Assembly: GCF_036226505.1 (NCBI RefSeq)
Contig: NZ_CP108484.1
Span: 2,790,001 to 2,854,000, forward strand
Source: Kitasatospora sp. NBC_01246
GTDB lineage: Bacteria > Actinomycetota > Actinomycetes > Streptomycetales > Streptomycetaceae
DNA: 64,000 nucleotides
Reading direction: 5' to 3'
Shown: positions 35,619-44,704 of the stretch, piece by piece
How the letters are laid out: each line of letters begins with the position of its first letter
How positions within the stretch are numbered: the stretch's first letter is position 1
Notes under the pieces: model-generated
Database searches by the model: none
Told to the model about the DNA's origin: nothing
The model's input: only the letters and a program-made list of their open reading frames with translations
Made by a program: the position numbers and the translations under genes

Positions 35619-36272
35619 ATGTCCGACCTCCTGGAGAACCCGCGCCCCGCACCCGAGGTGCTGGCGGCCTTCGAGGGCGCGACCGGGTTCATGCCGGTGG
35701 ACGAGGGCCTCGCCCTGTACGCGGCGGCGCTGACGGCGGCCCGGCGGACCGGGCTGCCGGTGCTGGAGATCGGCACCTACTGCGGGCGGTCGGCGATCCT
35801 GCTGGCCGCCGCCGCCCGGGAGGCGGGCACGGTGGCGCTGACCGTCGACCACCACCGGGGCTCCGAGGAGCAGCAGCCGGGCTGGGAGTACCACGACCCG
35901 ACGCTGGTGGACCAGGAGGTGGGCCGGATGGACACGCTCCCCCGGTTCCGCCGCACCCTGCACGCGGCCGGGCTGGAGGACCACGTGGTCGCCCTGGTCG
36001 GCCGGTCGCCGCAGATCGCGGCGCTCTGGGGCGGTCGGCTCGGCCTGGTCTTCATCGACGGCGGCCACACCGACGAGCACGCCACCGGCGACTACGAGGG
36101 CTGGGCCCGCCACCTGGCCCCCGAGGGCCTGCTGGTGGTGCACGACGTCTTCCCCGACCCGGCGGACGGCGGCCAGGCGCCGTACCGGGTCTACCTGCGG
36201 GCGCTCGCCGAGGGCTTCGAGGAGGTCTCGGTGACCGGCTCGCTGCGGGTCCTGCGCCGCTCCCGCGGCTGA
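35619..36272 (+). CDS. Class I SAM-dependent methyltransferase (O-methyltransferase-like)
   Basis: 217 residues. GLPVLEIGTYCGRSAILLAAA is the SAM-binding motif I (E-I-G-T-x-C-G-R-S, the form seen in catechol/caffeoyl-CoA-type and rhamnosyl methyltransferases), VALTVDHHRGSEEQQ is motif II, LGLVFIDGGHTDEHATGDYE with the D-G-x-H signature is the metal-binding/motif IV region, and LLVVHDVFPDP follows. The acceptor is unknown. AAGGGAG lies about 9 bases before the ATG. No other biosynthetic gene adjoins it. Confidence 0.88.
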   Translation: MSDLLENPRPAPEVLAAFEGATGFMPVDEGLALYAAALTAARRTGLPVLEIGTYCGRSAILLAAAAREAGTVALTVDHHRGSEEQQPGWEYHDPTLVDQEVGRMDTLPRFRRTLHAAGLEDHVVALVGRSPQIAALWGGRLGLVFIDGGHTDEHATGDYEGWARHLAPEGLLVVHDVFPDPADGGQAPYRVYLRALAEGFEEVSVTGSLRVLRRSRG

Positions 36273-36517
36273 GCGAGCGGGCCGCGGAGCCCCGCCCGGC
36301 CCGGCCCTTCGAGCGCCGCCGTCGAACGCCGCGCTCGAACACCGGGCCGGCCCGACGAGATCGCCGGACCGGCCCCCAGCCGATCACGGATGCTCTAACG
36401 TCGTGCCGGGGCTGTCGGGCGGGGGTTCGAACGGTACGGTGTCCGCGCGGCGCACGCGCGCCGACGACAGCGGCACAGCACCAGGCAGAGCGACCGGGCG
36501 GACGGTGGGGGCCAGCA

Positions 36518-37774
36518 ATGACGGACCAGCAGAACACCGCTCCGGCGGTCTGGGATCCGACCGCGCGCGGCGGCGCCGGCGGCTGGGTGCGCGGACCGCA
36601 GCAGCCCGCCCCCGGCGCGGCCCAGCCCCCGGCCGCTCCGCCCGCCGCCGCCCGGCCGGTTCCTCCCGCGCCCGGCCGCCCCGGCGAGGCGCCGCAGCCG
36701 CCCGGCCCGTCGCCCTTCCCGCCGCAGCCGCCCACGGCGGGCGGCGTCGGCGACCAGGGCCCGCCGCTGGCCGCCCGCCCGTACCTGGCCGGTGGCCAGA
36801 GCCACCCCGCCCCGCCCACCGGACCGCAGCCGCCCGCGTCCGGCTTCCCGGGCCACGCGGCCCCCCAGGGCCCCGCCGGCGGCGGCTACGGCTACCCGCC
36901 GCCGCCCCCGGCCCAGCCGCAGGCCCAGCCCCCGTACGACGCCGGCCCGTACCCCCAGCAGTACCCCGGGTACCCGGCCCAGCAGTACCCGCCGTACCAG
37001 CAGCCGGACTACGCCACGGACTACGAGGACCTCGACGCCGAGGACCGCCCGGCCAACCGGCGCGCCCCGCTGCTGATCGCCTTCGCGCTGCTGTTCGTCC
37101 TGGCCCTCGGCGGCGGCATCCTGTGGGCCGCGAAGGGCAAGGACGACCCGGCCGACCGGAGCGCCGCCCCGGCTCCCTCCGCGAGCGCCGGCCAGAGCAC
37201 GGCCGGGAACCCGCCGCCCGCGCCGGGCCCCGACGGATCGTCCGGCGCGCCGAGCCCCGCCGCCAGCGACACCGCGTCCGCCTCCGCGAGCCCGACCGCC
37301 GGCGCGGCCGGGCCGGGCGCGCCGGAGCAGGCCAAGGCCCTGGACGAGCTGCTGACCCAGGGCGAGAGCGCGAAGGCGCCGATCGGCAGCGCGGTCGCCA
37401 AGGTGAGCAGCTGCCCCGCCAAGGCCGACATCGACAGCGCCGCACAGGTCTTCGACAGCGGCGCCAAGCAGCGCGACCAGCTGCTCGCCAAGCTCGCCAC
37501 GCTGACCGTCACCGACCTGCCCGGCGGCGCGGACGCGGTGCAGTCGCTGAAGTCCGCCTGGCAGCTGTCCGCCGACATCGACCGGGCGTACGCCAGCTGG
37601 GCCCGTGCCGTCTCCGCCCAGGGCTGCTCGGGCTCGGCCCCGAACACCGCCGACAAGAAGCACGCGGACGAGCTCAACCCGCAGGCCACCCAGGCGAAGC
37701 GGGACTTCGTGACGAAGTGGAAGGCGATCGCCGACCCGTACGGCCTGACCGCGCGCACCCAGGACAGGATCTGA
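36518..37774 (+). CDS. Pro-rich single-pass membrane protein with extracytoplasmic helical domain
   Basis: 418 residues. Residues 1-165 are a Pro/Gln/Gly/Tyr-rich cytoplasmic region (YPQQYPGYPAQQYPPYQQ), then an acidic stretch DYEDLDAEDRPAN, a single membrane helix (LLIAFALLFVLALGGGILW, ~185-205), an Ser/Pro/Ala linker and a C-terminal ~160-residue helical domain outside the membrane with paired cysteines (SSCPAKAD ... QGCSGS). No named family. Followed eight bases later by an amidase gene, so the pair is likely one transcription unit linked to the cell wall. Confidence 0.8.
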   Translation: MTDQQNTAPAVWDPTARGGAGGWVRGPQQPAPGAAQPPAAPPAAARPVPPAPGRPGEAPQPPGPSPFPPQPPTAGGVGDQGPPLAARPYLAGGQSHPAPPTGPQPPASGFPGHAAPQGPAGGGYGYPPPPPAQPQAQPPYDAGPYPQQYPGYPAQQYPPYQQPDYATDYEDLDAEDRPANRRAPLLIAFALLFVLALGGGILWAAKGKDDPADRSAAPAPSASAGQSTAGNPPPAPGPDGSSGAPSPAASDTASASASPTAGAAGPGAPEQAKALDELLTQGESAKAPIGSAVAKVSSCPAKADIDSAAQVFDSGAKQRDQLLAKLATLTVTDLPGGADAVQSLKSAWQLSADIDRAYASWARAVSAQGCSGSAPNTADKKHADELNPQATQAKRDFVTKWKAIADPYGLTARTQDRI

Positions 37775-37781
37775 ACCACCC

Positions 37782-38810
37782 GTGACCCGCACCACCGCCG
37801 CTCCGCACGACGAACCGCCACGCCGCTCCCGGCTGCTGCGCACCACGACCGTGGCCGCCGTCCTGGTGCCGCTCTGCCTGGCCGGCTGGCTGGGCTGGCA
37901 GGCCGTCGCCGACCGCGGCCGGGACGACACCGGGGCCGCCCACGCCGCCGGGGCCGCCGCCCCGCCGTCGGGGCCGTTCTCCGCGGCGCCGTTCTCCGCA
38001 CCGGCGGACACCGCCCCGCCGGGGGCCCCCACCGCGTCGGCCGACCCGCCGACGGTCGCCCAGGCCGCTCCGACAGCCGACCCGACGACCGCCCCGACGA
38101 CCGCTCCGACGGCCTCGGAGAGCGCCGGGTCCGCCACCGCGCTGGCCGGGCGGACCGTCCTGCTCGATCCCGGTCACAACCCCGGCAACGCCGCGCACAC
38201 CACCGAGATCAACCGTCAGGTCGACATCGGCAACGCCCGCAAGGAGTGCGACACCACAGGCACCTCCACCAACGCCGGGTACAGCGAGGCCGAGTACACC
38301 CTGGACGTCTCCCGCCGGGCCCGCGCGATCCTCACCGCCCGGGGCGCGACGGTCGTCCTGGTGCAGGACGGCGACCAGCCCTGGGGCCCGTGCATCGACG
38401 CGCGCGCGAAGGCGGGCGCCACCGCGCACGCCGACGCGGCGGTCTCGGTGCACGGGGACGGCGGCCCGCCCGGCGGCAGCGGGTTCCACGTGATCATGCC
38501 CGCCAAGGTGGTCGCGGGCACGGCGGACAACTCCGCGATCGTCGCGCCCTCGCACCGGCTCGGCCTGCTGCTGCGCGACAGCTTCCACGCGGCGACGGGC
38601 GAGCCGTACGCCGACTACATCGCGAGCCAGGGTCTGGACACCCGCTCCGACCTCGGCGGGCTGAACCTCTCGACCGTGCCCAAGGTGTTCATCGAGTGCG
38701 GTAACATGCGCAATTCGACCGACGCCAAAAGGATGACGGACCCTCAGTGGCGCCAGCAGGCCGCCCAGGGGATCGCCGACGCACTGACGGCCTTTCTGAC
38801 CACGCGGTAG
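37782..38810 (+). CDS. N-acetylmuramoyl-L-alanine amidase (Amidase_3)
   Basis: 342 residues. Zinc-dependent amidase cleaving the lactyl-amide bond between muramic acid and the stem peptide. An N-terminal membrane anchor (TTTVAAVLVPLCLAGWLGW) is followed by an Ala/Pro/Thr-rich linker to residue ~120, then the catalytic domain: VLLDPGHNPGN (His132), YSEAEYTLDVSRRA (Glu), AAVSVHGDGG (second His) and VFIECGNMRN (catalytic Glu). The whole Zn site is intact. GTG at 37782 begins right before the signal-anchor. Likely peptidoglycan remodelling during growth or sporulation. Confidence 0.93.
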   Translation: MTRTTAAPHDEPPRRSRLLRTTTVAAVLVPLCLAGWLGWQAVADRGRDDTGAAHAAGAAAPPSGPFSAAPFSAPADTAPPGAPTASADPPTVAQAAPTADPTTAPTTAPTASESAGSATALAGRTVLLDPGHNPGNAAHTTEINRQVDIGNARKECDTTGTSTNAGYSEAEYTLDVSRRARAILTARGATVVLVQDGDQPWGPCIDARAKAGATAHADAAVSVHGDGGPPGGSGFHVIMPAKVVAGTADNSAIVAPSHRLGLLLRDSFHAATGEPYADYIASQGLDTRSDLGGLNLSTVPKVFIECGNMRNSTDAKRMTDPQWRQQAAQGIADALTAFLTTR

Positions 38811-39020
38811 CCGACCCGGGCGGCCCGGCCCGCGCCGCCGGAAGGTGGACAGCAAGGGACCGGGCGCGCGCAGTTTGCAACGACTTCGCCCCATTCCCGA
38901 GCCCGCTGTGCACCCGCGAGGCGGTTGGCCCTAGGCTTCTGGTCCGTTCAGACTTTTCCGGACCGGTCAGCCGACCGCGAGATAACCGCCGTCCACGACA
39001 CACCAACGAGGGGAACGTTA

Positions 39021-39956
39021 GTGAATCTGCGCGCTCTCACCAGGGGAGACGCCGCCGTCGCAGGTGCGGCCGTCCTGCTCTTCATCGCCTCCTTCCTGCC
39101 GTACTGGACCGTGGACTGCAGTGGCAGGTACTGCGGCGACACGTCGCAGAACGCCTGGGACAGCGTCCTGTTCCCCGTACTGCCCTCGGTCTTCCTGCTC
39201 GGCATCCTCTCCGCCGTGCTGATCCTGGTGCAGCGCTTCCAGGGCGCCGCCGCCGCCACCCGCCAGGTGCTCGGCCTGCGGCTGGACCAGTGGGGCATCG
39301 CGTTCGCCGTCGCCGCGCTCTGGACCTCGATCTGGGCCCTGGGCGGTGGCCCGAAGGGTCTGGACCACGGTTTCGGCGCCTGGCTGGCCGTCATCTCGCT
39401 CCTGGTCCTCGCCGGTGCCGCCGCGGCCGGTCCGCTGGTGCCCGCGCTGAAGGCCCCGCTGGTCACCGACAAGCCGGCTGTCCCGCAGGGCTACCCCGGC
39501 GGCTACCCGGCCCCGCAGCCGGGCCAGCCCGGCCAGTACGGCTACCCGGCCCCGGGCCAGGACCCGCAGCAGGTGCAGTCGCCCGCGTTCGGCGGCCAGC
39601 CCGGCGGCTACGGCTACCCGGCCCCGCAGGCCGGCCAGCCGCAGGACGCCGCCCAGCAGCAGGCCGCGCAGCACGCCGCCGCCCAGCAGGCCGCGCACCA
39701 GGCCCCGGCGCCCACCCAGGCGCAGCCGGCCCAGGCCCAGCAGGCTCCGGCGCCCGACTTCGCGCCGTTCTGGTTCGCCGTCCCGGCGCCGCGCCAGCTG
39801 TCCCCGAAGGACAACCCGGCCGGCGCCCCGGTCGGTGAACTCGTCCCGGGCACCTGGTACCTGGCGGTCGAGCAGCGCGGTGCCGCGCTGGTCGCCCAGC
39901 TCCAGGACGGCTCCCAGGGCTTGCTGGCCGACACCACCGGCATCCAGCGCGGCTGA
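39021..39956 (+). CDS. Four-helix membrane protein with Pro/Gln/Gly-rich tail (DUF5336-like)
   Basis: 311 residues: four membrane helices in the first ~145 residues (AVAGAAVLLFIASFLPYW; VLPSVFLLGILSAVLILV; WGIAFAVAALWTSIWALG; WLAVISLLVLAGAAAAGPLV), a long cytoplasmic region with repeats of YGYPAP and QPGQ, then a conserved C-terminal segment FAPFWFAVPAPRQL. The last part, WYLAVEQRGAALVAQLQDG, resembles small SH3-like beta domains. Related proteins occur across actinobacteria with unknown function. The GTG at 39021 has GAGGGGA 8-14 bases upstream. Confidence 0.8.
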   Translation: MNLRALTRGDAAVAGAAVLLFIASFLPYWTVDCSGRYCGDTSQNAWDSVLFPVLPSVFLLGILSAVLILVQRFQGAAAATRQVLGLRLDQWGIAFAVAALWTSIWALGGGPKGLDHGFGAWLAVISLLVLAGAAAAGPLVPALKAPLVTDKPAVPQGYPGGYPAPQPGQPGQYGYPAPGQDPQQVQSPAFGGQPGGYGYPAPQAGQPQDAAQQQAAQHAAAQQAAHQAPAPTQAQPAQAQQAPAPDFAPFWFAVPAPRQLSPKDNPAGAPVGELVPGTWYLAVEQRGAALVAQLQDGSQGLLADTTGIQRG

Positions 39957-39964
39957 CGCACCGC

Positions 39965-40023
39965 CACGCACGACGAAGGGGCGGGACCGGATCAACTCCG
40001 GTCCCGCCCCTTCGTCGTGCGTG
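39965..40023. terminator. Very long perfect hairpin terminator
   Basis: 27-bp perfect stem (arms 39965-39991 and 39997-40023) with loop TCAAC, starting 8 bases after the membrane-protein stop. The right-arm end TTCGTCGTGCGTG is immediately repeated downstream (40024-40036). Confidence 0.85.
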
Positions 40024-40070
40024 TTCGTCGTGCGTGCGCCGCGGCGTGCGGGCGGGTCAGCGGCGGTCGT

Positions 40071-41150
40071 TCAGCAGCAGTCCTGGACCACCAGCCCGGT
40101 GGGCAGCTGGTCACCGCCGAAGACCGTCACCGTGGCCGGGTCGCCGCCGAGCGCCGCGACGGCCAGCAGCAGCGCCCCCGCCGTCCAGGTGGTGCGCTCC
40201 TCGGGCCAGATGGCGTCGTCCTCGAAGACGTAGCCGGTCCAGTACGAGCCGTCGCTGTGCCGCAGGTGCTTCTGGATCCAGCGCAGGATCTCGACCGCGC
40301 GGTCGGACTCGCCGACCGCCCAGAGCGCCATGGCCAGTTCCGCGCTCTCCCCGCCGGTCACCCAGGGGCGGTCGCTGACGCAGCGCACCCCGAGGCCGGG
40401 GACGACGAAGCGGTCCCAGTCCCGTTCGATCCGCTCCAGCGCGGCCCGGCCGCGCAGCGCGGTGCCGAGCACGGGGTAGTACCAGTCCATCGAGAAGCGG
40501 TCCTTGTCCAGGAACCGCTCGGGGTGGTGCGCGATGGCGTGCCGCAGCCGGCCGGCCGCCAGCTCCCAGTCGGGCTGCGGCTCCTCCAGGTAGTCGGCGA
40601 CGGCCAGACCGCAGCGCAGGGCGTGCAGGATACTGGAGGAGCCGGTCAGCAGCGCCTCGTCGGGCGCCTCGCCGTGCTCGTCCACCCGCCAGGAGATCGG
40701 ACCGCCCGGCAGCCGAAGGCCGACGATGAAGTCGAGCGCGCGACGCACGACCGGCCAGATCCAGTCCAGGAACGCGTCGTCCCCGGTGCTCAGGTGGTGG
40801 TGCCAGACGCCGACCGCCACGTAGGCGCAGAAGTTGGTCTCCTTGGCCGCGTCCGAGACCGTGCCGTCCGGGACGTCCTGCCCGTACGCGTAGGCGGCGT
40901 ACCAGGAGCCGTCGGGGTTCTGGTGGGCCGCCAGCCAGCGGTAGGCGGCCTCGGCGGCGGCGTGCTCGCCGGCGGTGTCCAGGGCCATCGCTGCCTCGGT
41001 GTGGTCCCACGGGTCCAGGTGGTGGCCGGTGAACCACGGTATCGCGCCGTCGTCCTGCTGCTCGGCGAGGATGCTGCGGACGGTCCGGGCGGCCTGCTCG
41101 GCATCGAGCACCCCGTCCAGCAGCAGCGCCTCGGGGACGGCGGCGGTCAC
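40071..41150 (-). CDS. Prenyltransferase/squalene-cyclase-like alpha/alpha-toroid protein
   Basis: 359 residues of helix-hairpin repeats with QW-like motifs: AIPWFTGHHLDPWDHTEAAM, AHQNPDGSWYAAYAYGQ, KHLRHSDGSYWTGYVFED, TTWTAGALLLAVAALGG. These match the prenyltransferase/terpene-cyclase toroid superfamily; the DxDD of cyclases is not present, so catalysis is not implied and a glycan or lipid-related role is possible. The GTG at 41150 overlaps the methyltransferase stop by a GTGA, so the two are co-translated. Third gene of the GT4 / methyltransferase / toroid set. Confidence 0.8.
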   Translation of the reverse strand: MTAAVPEALLLDGVLDAEQAARTVRSILAEQQDDGAIPWFTGHHLDPWDHTEAAMALDTAGEHAAAEAAYRWLAAHQNPDGSWYAAYAYGQDVPDGTVSDAAKETNFCAYVAVGVWHHHLSTGDDAFLDWIWPVVRRALDFIVGLRLPGGPISWRVDEHGEAPDEALLTGSSSILHALRCGLAVADYLEEPQPDWELAAGRLRHAIAHHPERFLDKDRFSMDWYYPVLGTALRGRAALERIERDWDRFVVPGLGVRCVSDRPWVTGGESAELAMALWAVGESDRAVEILRWIQKHLRHSDGSYWTGYVFEDDAIWPEERTTWTAGALLLAVAALGGDPATVTVFGGDQLPTGLVVQDCC

Positions 41151-41959
41151 TCGCCCGCCCGCCCGGCGTCGGCGCGGTCCGCCGCCTCGTCGGCGCGGCC
41201 GGTGGCGGGCTCGACGAGGTCCGCCACGGGCTCGGCGCGGTTCGGCTTGGAGGCGTAGGCGACGAAGCTCTTGCCGATCACCGGGTTGAGGGCCTTCTCG
41301 GCGGCCTTGGTGAGCTTGCTGATCACCGGGGTGCCGACGATGTCCCAGACCAGCAGCTGGTGGTAGGCCTTGACGGGCAGCGCCTTGTCGTTGTCCACCC
41401 CCACCGCGCACTTGATCCACCAGTAGGGCGAGTGCAGCGCGTGCGCGTGGTGGGTGCCGTACGGCTCCAGACCGGCGTCCTTGAGCTTGTCGAGCAGCTC
41501 GTCGCCCCGGTAGATCCGGATGTGGCCCCCCTCCACCTCGTGGTACTCGTCGGAGAGCGCCCAGCAGATCTTCTCGGGCAGCCAGCGCGGCACGGTGACG
41601 GCCAGCAGCCCACCGGGCTTGAGCACCCGGAACATCTCGTTGAGCACGCCCTTGTCGTCGGGGATGTGCTCCATCACCTCAGAGATGATGATCTTGTCGA
41701 AGTACTCGTCCTCGAACGGCAGGGCCAGCGCGTTGCCCTCCATCGCGACCGCCGACGCGCCCTCCGGAGCCTCGCCGGCCTCCGCCATGGCGGCGAACCA
41801 CTTCTTGACCTCGGCGATCTCCTCGGCGCTCTGGTCGAGGGCGGTCACCCGGGCCCCGCGCCGGTAGCACTCGAACGCGTGCCGCCCCCCGCCGCAGCCC
41901 AGGTCGAGCACCCGGTCGCCGGGGGCGAGCGGGAAGCGCGAGAAATCAACGGTCAGCAC
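41147..41959 (-). CDS. Class I SAM-dependent methyltransferase
   Basis: 270 residues. APGDRVLDLGCGGGRHAFEC (motif I), VTALDQSAEEIAEVKKWF (motif II with the ribose-binding Asp), FDKIIISEVMEHIPDDKGV (motif IV region) and LKPGGLLAVTVPRWLPEKI (motif VI). The C-terminal ~100 residues, including HSPYWWIKCAVGVDNDKALP, are shared with a streptomycete family of sugar- or lipid-modifying methyltransferases I cannot name. GTG at 41959 with GGGAG about seven bases upstream is chosen; longer frames add Pro/Arg-rich shadow sequence. Confidence 0.88.
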   Translation of the reverse strand: MLTVDFSRFPLAPGDRVLDLGCGGGRHAFECYRRGARVTALDQSAEEIAEVKKWFAAMAEAGEAPEGASAVAMEGNALALPFEDEYFDKIIISEVMEHIPDDKGVLNEMFRVLKPGGLLAVTVPRWLPEKICWALSDEYHEVEGGHIRIYRGDELLDKLKDAGLEPYGTHHAHALHSPYWWIKCAVGVDNDKALPVKAYHQLLVWDIVGTPVISKLTKAAEKALNPVIGKSFVAYASKPNRAEPVADLVEPATGRADEAADRADAGRAGE

Positions 41960-41983
41960 TGCGGGCTCCCATTCCTCTGGTAC

Positions 41984-41993
41984 CAAACGTTTG
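41984..41993. promoter_or_regulatory. CAAACGTTTG palindrome upstream of the methyltransferase
   Basis: Perfect 10-bp palindrome within ACCAAACGTTTGTGA, 25-34 bases before the GTG start, inside the 127-base gap between the glycosyltransferase and methyltransferase genes. AT content is locally higher; it could be part of an internal promoter or operator. Confidence 0.4.
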
Positions 41994-42086
41994 TGACGCC
42001 CGGCCGGTCCCGGCCGGGCCGGCCGAGTCCGGCGGAGCGCCGGATCCGCCCGGGGCAAGTCCGACGCGGACGGGTCCGGCGACCCG

Positions 42087-43397
42087 TCAGGCCACGTACC
42101 GCCAGCCCGGACCGGACCGGGCCCGCCGCCCGGCACCGGTGGCGATCGCCGCCCGGTAGCTGTCGGCGGTCAGCGTGGCGGCCCGCTCCCAGGTGAACCG
42201 GGCGAGCACCCGCTCGCGCCCGGCCTCACCGAGAGTGCGACGCAGCGCCGGATCGTCCAGCAGCCGGCCGAGCGCCGTCGCCAGCGCGCCCGCGTCGCCC
42301 GGCGGCACCGCGAGACAGGTCTCGCCGTCCGGCCCGGCCACCTCGGGGATCGCCCCGCCGGTGGTGGCGACCAGCGGCGTACCGGTGGCCATCGCCTCGG
42401 CGGCGGGCAGCGAGAAACCCTCGTACAGCGACGGCACGCAGGCCACCTCGGCCGAGCGGTACAGGTCGACCAGCTCCCCGTCGGTCAGGCCGTGCCGGAA
42501 CTCGATGAACCGCTCCAGCCCGAAGCGGCGCACCGCCTCGGCGACCGGCCCGCGCTCCTTCTGCGGCTTGCCGACCACGACCAGGTGCGCGTCCCGCTCG
42601 GTGCGGACCTTGGCCAGCGCCTCGACCAGGTGGACCAGGCCCTTGAGCGGGACGTCGGCGCTGGAGGTGGTGACGATCCGGCCGGGCACCCGGGCGACCC
42701 GCTCGGACGGCGACCAGAGCCGGGTGTCGGCGCCGATCGGCACCACCGAGACGGCGCCCGGCGAGGCGCCCAGGTGCTCGGCGATCTCGCGCTTCGAGGT
42801 GCCGGAGACGGTGATGATGCTGTCCAGCCGGGCGGCCACCCGGCGCTGCATCCGGGTGAACGCGTACCAGCGGCGCAGCGACAGCCGGCGGGCCAGGCTC
42901 GGCGCCGCGTCCAGCTCCAGCTGCCGGTCCACGGTGATCGGGTGATGGATCGTGGTGACCAGTGGGAAGCCGTGCCGCGCGAGGCCGAGCAGCCCGTACC
43001 CGAGGGTCTGGTTGTCGTGCACCACGTCGTAGCGGCCCTTGTGCAGCGCGAGGTACTGACGGGCGCGCAGCGAGAAGGTCAGCGGCTCGGGGAAGCCGCC
43101 GGTGCGCATGGTGGCGAACTCCAGCAGGTCCACCGGGCCCCGGTACTCGGCGAGCCCCGGGGTGCGGAACGGGTCGTCGGCGCGGTAGAGGTCCAGGCTG
43201 GGCAGCTCTACCAGGCGGACCGAGCCGGGGCCCTCGACCTCGTCCAGGACGGGGTAGGGCTGGGAGCCGATCACGTCCACGTGGTGGCCGAGGCGCGCCA
43301 GCTCGCGGGAGAGGTGCCGTACGTAGACGCCCTGGCCGCCGCAGAACGGGTCGCCGCGGTACGACAGCAGGGCAATCCGCAGCGGCTGCGCGGTCAT
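42087..43397 (-). CDS. GT4-family glycosyltransferase
   Basis: 436 residues, retaining GT-B enzyme. The N-terminal acceptor domain opens IALLSYRGDPFCGGQGVYVR with the GG loop typical of GT4; the C-terminal donor domain has VVPIGADTRLWSP, SSADVPLKGLVHLVEALAKV and the nucleotide-sugar EX7E motif in SLYEGFSLPAAEAMATG. A DNQTLGYGLLGLARHGFP segment lines the acceptor side. Substrate unknown. It is separated from the KstR-like regulator by a divergent promoter region and is first of the three-gene minus-strand set. Confidence 0.9.
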   Translation of the reverse strand: MTAQPLRIALLSYRGDPFCGGQGVYVRHLSRELARLGHHVDVIGSQPYPVLDEVEGPGSVRLVELPSLDLYRADDPFRTPGLAEYRGPVDLLEFATMRTGGFPEPLTFSLRARQYLALHKGRYDVVHDNQTLGYGLLGLARHGFPLVTTIHHPITVDRQLELDAAPSLARRLSLRRWYAFTRMQRRVAARLDSIITVSGTSKREIAEHLGASPGAVSVVPIGADTRLWSPSERVARVPGRIVTTSSADVPLKGLVHLVEALAKVRTERDAHLVVVGKPQKERGPVAEAVRRFGLERFIEFRHGLTDGELVDLYRSAEVACVPSLYEGFSLPAAEAMATGTPLVATTGGAIPEVAGPDGETCLAVPPGDAGALATALGRLLDDPALRRTLGEAGRERVLARFTWERAATLTADSYRAAIATGAGRRARSGPGWRYVA

Positions 43398-43632
43398 CGT
43401 CGGCTCCCGTCCTTGCTGAAGTCTGTGCTGCCGGTCGCTAAAGTAGATCAGGTTTCAGTGCGGTGTGGAGTTCGCCCGTGACCATGTGAACAATGAGAGA
43501 CCTCGAAGATACCGGCCCGTAGCTTCTCCTCAGATGCCAGGGCTGGTGATTCACGCCACGCCGGAGCACTGCCGGAGCGTCCGCCGGACCGGCCGGAGCA
43601 CCCCCCGTCACTCTCGCGCCCCGGGAGCACCC

Positions 43633-44283
43633 TTGCCACCGCCCGTCACCTCCGTGCCCGCCGCCGCCCCCGGCCCCGCCGGCCCCGCCGGGCCCGCCGG
43701 GCAGTCCGCCGACCCGCCGCTGACCGCCCGCCAGGCCGAACGGCGGCGGCGGATCCTGCGGGCCGCGACCGGGCTGGCCGCCCGCGGCGGGTACGAGGCG
43801 GTGCAGATGCGGGAGGTCGCGGAGGGCGCGCAGGTGGCGCTCGGCACCCTGTACCGGTACTTCCCGTCCAAGGTCCATCTGCTGGTCGCGGTCATGCTGG
43901 AGCAGTTGCAGGGCCTCCAGGAGCAGGTCCGACGGCACCCGCCGGCCGAGCAGGACGCGGCCTCGCGGGTCGCCGAGACGCTCACCCGGGCGTTCCACGC
44001 CCTCCAGCGCGAACCCCTGCTGGCCGAGGCGATGGTGCGGGCGCTGTCGTTCGCCGACCGCTCGGTGAGCGCCGAGGTGGACCAGGTGAGCTCGGCCACC
44101 GGGCAGCTGATCCTGGACGCGATCGGCCAGTCCGGGCCGCCGACCGAGAGCCAGCGTGCGGCCGTCCGGGTGATCGAGCACACCTGGCACTCGGCCCTGG
44201 TCTCCTGGCTCTCCGGGCGGGCCTCGATCGCCGAGGTCCGCGCCGATCTGCACACCGCCGCGCGGCTGCTCACGCTGCCCTGA
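43633..44283 (+). CDS. TetR-family regulator, KstR-like
   Basis: 216 residues. The helix-turn-helix region AATGLAARGGYEAVQMREVA, then GTLYRYFPSKVHLLVAV, matches the KstR branch of TetR closely, including the later EPLLAEAMVRALSFADRSVS, VDQVSS and the final WHSALVSWLSGRAS. KstR in mycobacteria represses sterol-catabolism genes in response to an acyl-CoA sterol intermediate; here no sterol genes are adjacent, so the ligand may differ. Start TTG at 43633 is chosen because GGGAG lies five bases upstream; GTG at 43654 is the alternative. Divergent from the GT4 gene it may control. Confidence 0.85.
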   Translation: MPPPVTSVPAAAPGPAGPAGPAGQSADPPLTARQAERRRRILRAATGLAARGGYEAVQMREVAEGAQVALGTLYRYFPSKVHLLVAVMLEQLQGLQEQVRRHPPAEQDAASRVAETLTRAFHALQREPLLAEAMVRALSFADRSVSAEVDQVSSATGQLILDAIGQSGPPTESQRAAVRVIEHTWHSALVSWLSGRASIAEVRADLHTAARLLTLP

Positions 44284-44467
44284 GCGCGCGCCCGCGGGCG
44301 GGGCAGCGAAGGGGCGGGGAAGTGGAACCTGTTCTCGGGGCGCGGGCGGGATCGGTCGGGGTGGTTCCGGGGCTCGGGTGGGTTCGGGGCTGGGGTGGCT
44401 CCGGGATCCGGGCGCGGTCGGCGCCCCGACTCCTCCGCGCGGCGACCGGAGGCACGGCAGTCACGGT

Positions 44468-44602
44468 CGCGGCGGCTAAAGTCGACGGGCACGACAACTC
44501 CATCCCGCTTCTCCTCCGGGGAAAGCCGGTGCGAATCCGGCACTGACCCGCAACCGTGAGCCCGGCGCTGGACGGCCGGGGCAGTCGGAGTGCCCGGAGA
44601 GA
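44468..44602 (+). promoter_or_regulatory. Cobalamin (adenosylcobalamin) riboswitch
   Basis: Core GGGAAAGCCGGTG-CGAATCCGGC-ACTGACCCGCAACCGTGAGC matches the conserved Cbl aptamer centre (AATxxGGTGAGAxxCCG ... CCCGCAACUGU), and CAGTCGGAGTGCC is the closing B12 box. It lies 100-235 bases before the first gene of the ECF operon, which it should repress when adenosylcobalamin is plentiful. Confidence 0.88.
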
Positions 44603-44704
44603 GGCGAGCGGCCATGCCGGGCACCCCCGTGCCCGGCACCGTCGAGGTCTACGGAACGGCCCACCCGGGCCACCCCACCGCTCATCGAAAGGCTCAACCC
44701 CACC

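Noticed and set aside
40071..41150. True terpene cyclase or prenyltransferase activity for the toroid protein
   Set aside because: No DxDD or prenyl-diphosphate-binding motif is visible, so only the fold is claimed.
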